This document shows, piece after piece, positions 58,101 through 64,000 of a stretch of 64,000 nt of DNA; within the stretch, counting starts at the first letter, position 1; each line of letters starts with the position of its first letter. This DNA comes from Setophaga petechia (lineage: Eukaryota; Chordata; Aves; Passeriformes; Parulidae), in assembly GCA_024362935.1 (NCBI GenBank), contig JANCRA010000028.1, positions 7,002,476-7,066,475 on the forward strand, in the 5' to 3' direction. Both the position numbers and the translations under genes were made by a program. Below the pieces are notes generated by a model, which worked only from the letters and a program-made list of their open reading frames with translations, made no database searches and was not told the DNA's origin.

Positions 58101-60341
58101 AGTCTCTGAATATTGACAGAGATGCTGCTGAAAGGGGCTTTCTGTTCCTGCTTGTACCTCTTCACACTTGAGCTCACACTCTTGTTATTCAGCACTTAAC
58201 AGCTCCCCCCCCTTCTCAGGATGGGTGCTAATTGGCTGAAATTAAGCGCAGAGAGATGAGATATCCTTCACACCCCATATTCATGCCCCCATCCCAACTT
58301 CTCAACCTGCTGGTATTCCAATTAATCCAGTTCAGTGCTCTAAATGGCTCCACATCACTCCTGACCCACTCTGCAGGTTTCCAGGCTCTCAGAGAGATGC
58401 TTCAGCGGGTCCCTGTGGGTTTTGTTTATTTCATATTTGCTAAATGTTGTCACTTCTTGCAAGTCTTAGGGTGAAGTGGTTTGATCCTCACTCCTCTGTT
58501 CTGGATGCTCCTGTTCAGGGCTGGGTTAGTCACTTTTTTTGAAGGTCAACCCCCATCCTCCTGCTGTTTCCAGGACATTCCCTGTCAGGAAACCTGGGCT
58601 GAAGCACAATCCAAATTTGAAGCCTCTCCTGTCATTTCCTGGCTGTTCTTAGCAGGTCCTGCAGGTGCTTCAGAGGCATCCAGAGGTGTGGCTGGAGCTG
58701 AGCTGCTGGTCTGGCCTGTGTGGCTGGAAAAGCTCAGGGAGAACATCATAAGGAGAAAAATCTTCCTGGTTCTTGATTCTCCAAACCTGGTGAGGATTGT
58801 GGGGTTTGTTGCCACCCCTTTGGCTCATACCTGATCTCCCTTTGCAGCCCTTACCCTCCCAGCTTATACTGTGAGCTTCTCCAGGATGTTTTTGCAGGTG
58901 AACTCTTGCTCGGTGAGCTCTGCATTTCAATTTCTCCCTCTCCCCCAAAAGGGCTGTAAGGAAATAATCTGTGTGCCAAATATGAACATGGGGGAAGGCA
59001 GAATTAGCTGCACTGAGGGATCTTTACTGAGGGCAGGAAAGAACCAGAACCAGAGATGATTCCTTGTCCTGATGCAGATTCCTTTGGGAACCATGTGCAC
59101 ACCCCATAGATTTTCAGTTCCCAACATTAAACAAGCTAAAGAGCATGAGGATATGTCCACTGCAGAGGATCAGCCGTGCCCTGTGTTTAGAGTCAGACTG
59201 GAGAGAAACACCATCCAGCATCCTTCACAGCTCTGTGCTGTCCCCACGCCAGCAGAACTCTTCTGGGAGACAGGAATCTTCCTCTGGTGCCCAAATGTAA
59301 CAGGGGAGGTATGTGGGATTGTGATCCAAATCTCTGCAGAGCCCAGCTCACTTCAGGCTCAACTGAAAGCAGATCTCACCTTTCCCCATCCATATTCCAA
59401 GTGGTTCATCCAGCAGGGAGGCCCATTCCTCATGCAGATGATGGCACTGTCAGCCACGCCACTGAGTGCTCCCTCTCTCATATTTCACTCCTTTTGTTCA
59501 CCCAGGCTGCATTGGGAAGAGATGCTCTCTAAGCCGTGTTGTTGGAAAACCTTTTTTTTGCCTCTGTTGTGCAGTCAATAATCTACTAAAATCAGAACTA
59601 TCCATTTGCCTTGTTCCTATCGGTCTAACTCTGTGCTGTTATTGAATCTCTCTGTCGAGCTCGCTGCTGGTTTTGATCTTTGTCGCTGTAGCATCTGACT
59701 GTCACACAAATATATATGGAGGACGTGGTCTCCTTGGCTTGGGAGATTTATGTCTCTCTGTTGGGCTGGTCAGTAGAGGAGGGAAAAAGAAAAAGACAGC
59801 AGCAAGGAGAGAGACAGATGGTGTGAGATCCAGAGAAACCGAAAAGGCAGCTCGAGGATTGATAGGGGAGGAAAGGAGGAGGAGTGAGAGAGGGAAGCAG
59901 CTGGAGAAAAGCCTCTCAGGACTGAAGGGCTGATGGAATGCCCTGCTCAGGGCTGGGAAATGCAGAGCTGGACACAGCATGGGGATGAGGAGGGCCCTGC
60001 CCTACCCTGAAGAGCTCGTTTAGAGGAAGGAGGAAAAGAGGAATTTCAGGCGCCATCAGACATGTCTGAGGGGGCCGCTAATGAGATCACATGGGGTCAG
60101 ACAAAGTGCGGGCGGTTTAAGGCAGCAGCTCCTTCCTGGGAAGCTGTTTAATCAAAAATATTGTATCTTGTCAGCAGCCAGTGAAGCAAAGTTAAAATAG
60201 GCCCGTTATTATGTAAATCCCTTGCTGGCCTGCTGGGAGAAGACAGGCCTGAGCTGGGCCAGGCCCCGGCTGCCGCTGTGCTCGCTGACAAACACGAGGT
60301 GCTGCCATCATCCCGTCCTCACAGCAGCCCTGGCTGCTCCT
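55111..60341. other. Unique non-coding sequence with conserved-element candidates
   Basis: 5.2 kb without a recognised gene. 56460-56720, 59580-59780 and 60050-60225 are non-repetitive and have the texture of conserved non-coding elements. The 169-residue plus frame at 59072-59581 has no domain or clear splice context and overlaps shorter frames. A poly(T) run lies at 57221-57235, and 59780-59935 is purine-rich. Confidence 0.45.
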
Positions 60342-60427
60342 CATCCTCATCCTCCTCCTCATCCTCATCCTCATCATCCTCCTCCTCCTCCTCATCCTCA
60401 TCCTCATCATCCTCCTCCTCATCCTCC
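60342..60427 (+). repeat. Trinucleotide-based pyrimidine-rich microsatellite (TCC/TCA)n
   Basis: Mixed tandem TCC, TCA and TCATCC triplets. Translation gives Pro-His or Met-Arg runs, explaining the odd frames on both strands. Confidence 0.95.
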
Positions 60428-60504
60428 CCACAGCACTGATCCCTCACCTGAGCACCTTCAGCCCCTTGGCAGGCAGGCACTGAGGGGCCTCTTTGACTCC
60501 CTCA

Positions 60505-61232
60505 GAGCCAGCCCTGCCTGGCCATGTGGGATCTTTGAGGGAAAATCCTCCCAACCCTGCCTGGCTGTGTGGGATCTCTGAGGGAAAAATCCTCCCAGCC
60601 CTGCTCAGTTCTGTGGGATCTCTGAGAGAAAAATCCTCCCAGTTCTTCCTGGCTGTGTGGGATCTCTGAGGGAAGGATGTCCTCTCAGCCATGCCTGGCC
60701 CTGTGGGATCTCTAAGAGTAAATCTTTCCAGCCCTGCTTGGCTGTGTGGGATCTCTGAGGGAAGGATGTCCTCCCAACCCTGCCTGGCCGCATGGGATCT
60801 CTGAGGGAAAAATCCTCCCAGCCCTGCTCAGCTCTGTGGGATCTCTGAGAGAAAAATCCTCCCAGTTCTTCCTGGCTGTGTGGGATCTCTGAGGGAAGGA
60901 TGTCCTCTCAGCCATGCCTGGCCCTGTGGGATCTCTAAGAGTAAATCCTTCCAGCCCTGCTTGGCTGTGTGGGATCTATGAGGGAAGGATGTCCTCCCAG
61001 CTCTGCCTGGCTGTGTGGGATCTCCGAGGGAAAAATCCTTCCAACCATGCTCGGCCATGTGGGATCTTTGAGGGAAAAATCCTCCCAGCCCTGCTCGGCC
61101 ATGTGGGATCTATGAGGGAAGGATGCTCTCCCAGCCAAGCCTGGCTGTGTGGGATCTCTGAGGGAAGGATGTTCTCCCAGCCATGCCTGGCTGTGTGGGA
61201 TCTCTGAGGGAAGGATGCTCTCCCAGCCCTGC
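60505..61232 (+). repeat. About 45 bp minisatellite, 16 units, with 223 bp higher-order period
   Basis: The core 'gtgggatctctgagggaa' recurs about 16 times between 60527 and 61197 (mean spacing about 44.7 bp), each followed by 'tcctcccagccctgcctgg' or a variant. A five-unit block beginning 'cctcccagccctgctcag' at 60591 recurs at 60814, a 223 bp offset, including the unusual 'gggatctctaagagtaaat' unit. Minus-strand frames of 62-82 residues (Phe-Pro-Gln-Arg-Ser repeats) and a 97-residue plus frame are repeat translation. Confidence 0.95.
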
Positions 61233-62639
61233 TGTTGGTGAGGGGCAGGTTCTGCTAAGCCAGCTCCTGAGGGGGATTAGTCCTGCTGTGCCCTGTTCTG
61301 CAGGCAGGACTTGAACCCAGGTGTTTCTATCCCATTGGAGAAGCTCAGCCTCTGGATTGTGGCTGCTCCCTCACCTCTCAGCATCTTTTGCTTTGGACAT
61401 GCTCTTACACTTCTTTTCTTCCTTGATTTTGGGAAAATACTCAGAAATAGGTTTCCTTTCCCTTTCCAAATCACTGAAGACTTGTTAGGTAATCTGTGAG
61501 TCAGGGGTTTTTTAGGTTGTAAGCTTCTTTTTAGTCTGTCACTTCTCATGCCCTGCCTGTGCTTTTCCATCCTATGGAAAAGCAGCACGAACGCAATTAG
61601 CAGCCACATCTCAGCCTTTGTCACCTGTGCCAAGTCCCCGTGCTTGGCTGAGCTGCTGAGATAAGGTGTTGGCAGCTCAGGTAGTGAGATTCAGCCTCTA
61701 AGAAATCTCAGCACAGAGCATCCACAGCAGGGATGAGAGACAGCAGCATGAGAAGGATGGAAATAACAGGGAAACCCTGTCAGCCTGAGCTGCAGTGCTT
61801 TTTATCCAATTCCAGCTTCCACAACTATTCTAACACCAATATTTCCAGACCACTCCTGATCCTTTTACAACCCCTGTAAAAGAGAGAGCTCCAGTCCTGC
61901 TGACTTTTATCAGACCAGTTTGGGGAGAGGGTAACAAATTTTTATCAGCAGATGCCAAGAGCCTCCTAATAAAAATTCACATCCAGATCTTATCCAACTG
62001 AAATCCCACTAATCCAAGCAGAGGTTTCATGTCAGGTGTGATGGTTCCTGGCCCAAGCCTGCTCCCACGCACAGCAGAGGGTGGATTTTGCCTCTGCCAG
62101 CAAGAAAGAGGTTAACCCAGGCAGCAGGTTCTGAGCAGCTGGGGAGGATCAAGGAAAAGCTCTTTAGTAGAGGGCAGTTAGAGAAGAAAGCTGAGGAGCC
62201 TTTTTTTTTTCCAAAGGATATAGCTTTGGGAAGTCTAGGAAATTAGGCAGGACAGGTTTCCAGAAACAAATCCTCAGCAGGGAGCAAACTGAACTAGTTT
62301 CTGAGGCAATGCCAATGCCAGAGTGAACAGAGGAGCTAAACTTGCATACAAATTCTGTGTGTGCCTTTCATTCCCTATCCGTGTCTCTCCCCCCGCCTGC
62401 CAATCGTGCTCCCAGTTAATAACTTGATCTGTGAGATGAGTGGTAGGAGGGAGGGAGCAGGGCACCGAGCTGGCAGAAAAGATCTCCATCATCTTCAACA
62501 CAGCCTTGGAGGACTCACAAGGCAGAAGATGATCAGAAAGGATCTGGGGATTAGAGAGGGGAAAAGTTGAGCTGTGCTGTGGCAGCAGAGACAGGCTGAG
62601 GGCACTGCAGGCACAGGGTCATGCTCTCTTCCTCTGGGG
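61233..62639. other. Unique non-coding sequence
   Basis: No gene recognised. 61800-62000 is AT-richer. A T-run lies near 62201. Confidence 0.5.
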
Positions 62640-62960
62640 CACAGCTGGGACACTGCTCTCAGTGCTGCACACCTCCTCAGGAGGGGGATACTGACAAACT
62701 TGGGAAGTTCAACAACATTATTGGAGCTATAGAGAGCTCAAAGGGTCTGATTAACAAGGAGAGATTGGAAGCATCTAATTATGTACTGCTTGGCAAAGTA
62801 ACAACTACGAGGGACATGATAAGTGTCTGCATATTGAGAGAGGATAAATACCACAGATGGGTAATATTAATGTGCAGTGACTCGAGGGAAAGTCTTAATA
62901 AGAGGAGAAGTCTCTGTGGTTATCAGAAAACATTCTTACATCTGGTGCATTAGGCAGCAG
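62640..62960 (+). mobile_element. Possible very old CR1-like LINE fragment
   Basis: 'aacaaggagagattggaagc' followed by 'gagggacatgataagtgtct' and a 'gataaatacc' stretch recalls the order in old CR1-type 3' regions (gagagattaga..., ggacatgataacagtctt..., then a K-rich tail). The match is diverged and recalled from memory. Confidence 0.35.
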
Positions 62961-63679
62961 TGTAGTTTACTATGGAGAGGGGTGAAATCAGCTGGGAATT
63001 GTAGATCTGGGGAAGCTGCAGCAGTGCAAAATCTAACGAGGGAAACCATCCTGTGGTGGGCTGCAGGAGAACAAGGGCTGTGCATGTTCTTCTCCATTAA
63101 TGTGTCAGTGTGAATCTTTTGCCACTTAGGCTCAATTTCAGTAACACATCTGTGTGACAGGGGACTTGGCTTTGTGTCAGATTTCCACTGGATGTCAGAC
63201 AATTCCATGGATTTATGCCAGTCAAGTATTTGTTCCTGTTCCTTCGGCTTTCCCTCCACTCCCCAAGTGGATCCATCATTAAAATCACTCTGTGCTCTCC
63301 CAAGCTGGGAAGTTCAATGGAAGCCCAAACCTTGACGTGGTGACACAGTTTAATGAATCCCAGGGCTGGAAATAGCTCAGGCTGTTCTCCAAAGGTCTGG
63401 GCTCCCAAGGCATGGAAAAACCTTCAAAGGGCACTCACATTCTCCTTGCCCCACGGGTCCCTGGCCCAGCCACACATAATTACAGCCACTTTGGGAGCAT
63501 GGCCAGATCCTTCTGAGGTGGGGCCATCAGGAGGGCCAGGACCTCTCTGTGCTGAGCCCCTGATCCTTTAACAGCTTCTGTTATTCCCATAAAAATCTCT
63601 GGTATATTTTAGCTCCTTCTGCAGCTCCCTTAAAGGTAGGAGCCTCAGAGTTGGCTATGATGGCATGTGTGGCACTTGG
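62961..63679. other. Unique non-coding sequence
   Basis: Nothing recognised. Opposing short frames without domains. Confidence 0.5.
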
Positions 63680-63792
63680 AAAGAGAAAGAATAAAATAAA
63701 ATAATAAAATTTAAACACGAAAAAAGAAGAAATATAACAAAATAATCAAATAACAAAAGATAAAAAAATAATAAATAATAATAATAAAGGGG
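63680..63792. repeat. A-rich low-complexity tract
   Basis: Imperfect AAATA, AATAA and AAAGA strings over about 110 bp. No unit is regular enough to call a microsatellite except the terminal (aat) run at about 63768-63787. Confidence 0.85.
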
Positions 63793-64000
63793 CAACCCTG
63801 TGGTGGCTTTCCAGCTCCCTTAAAGACAACTTGGCAGCTGTGTGGAAAACAGCCATGTGAGAGGCATGTGCTCCACGGAGCAGAGCAGGGCTGCACACCA
63901 GAATTAGCACCAGCTGCTACTAAAGGCCCTGAACTCCAGGCTTTTATCTGCTTTGCATAGGAATTGGCAGCAGTGAATTCGGGTTTCCAGCCCTCAGCTG
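63793..64000. other. Unique non-coding sequence to window end
   Basis: Nothing recognised in the last 200 bp. Confidence 0.5.

Noticed and set aside
59072..59581. 169-residue plus frame
   Set aside because: No recognisable domain, no clear splice sites at its ends; ordinary for the length of DNA examined.
1..64000. tRNA or other structured RNA genes
   Set aside because: No B-box-like GGTTCGAATCC or cloverleaf pattern was found by eye; a covariance-model search would be needed to exclude them fully.

Overview
The window looks like nuclear DNA from a bird, most likely a passerine. The evidence is CR1 LINE 3' ends, many solo LTRs of endogenous retroviruses flanked by 4-6 bp target-site duplications (TSDs), very old MIR-like fragments, AT-rich non-coding sequence, long perfect pentanucleotide repeats and GC-rich minisatellites. 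This is read from composition and remembered repeat families; no database search was possible.

I find no supportable protein-coding gene, tRNA, rRNA, operon or CRISPR array. The longer open frames lie in tandem repeats, where the repeat has no stop codon, or in LTRs, or they are short chance frames with low-complexity translations and no recognisable domain or exon structure. The window reads as an intergenic region or the inside of a very large intron.

Layout. 0-33 kb is dominated by LTR remnants: an LTR at 945-1334; an ERVL-like LTR at 3440-4193; two neighbouring LTRs at 6631-7372 and 7406-7997, each with a 6 bp duplication; an LTR at 10226-10787; a rearranged LTR at 15392-15810; an ERVL-like LTR at 17943-18621; a 386 bp tandem duplication at 19455-20227; a short gamma-type LTR at 20552-20887; an LTR end at 20976-21139; a TA-rich tract at 21530-21775; a 320 bp perfect (TTTCC)n/(TTCCC)n array at 22496-22815; and three more copies of the first LTR family at 24324-24695, 28916-29299 and 30993-31377. 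34-61 kb holds five minisatellites (34.6, 42.7, 48.5, 51.9 and 60.5 kb), several with higher-order structure, plus an LTR-derived block at 40.2-41.1 kb and CR1 remnants at 46.2 and 54.4-55.1 kb. Between these lie unique AT-rich stretches that could be conserved non-coding elements.

The strongest observations are: (i) one LTR copy (28916-29299) with dense, one-directional G-to-A change in its 5' half, resembling cytidine-deaminase editing of retroviral cDNA; (ii) two copies of the same family with inversion-type rearrangements (15392-15810; 31182-31207); (iii) minisatellites with clear higher-order periods, including one whose unit lengths all follow 56+9k bp; (iv) a 64 bp sequence present twice at about 97 percent identity, 4.7 kb apart, with unrelated flanks. 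I see no undescribed gene system, and I say so rather than promote spurious ORFs.
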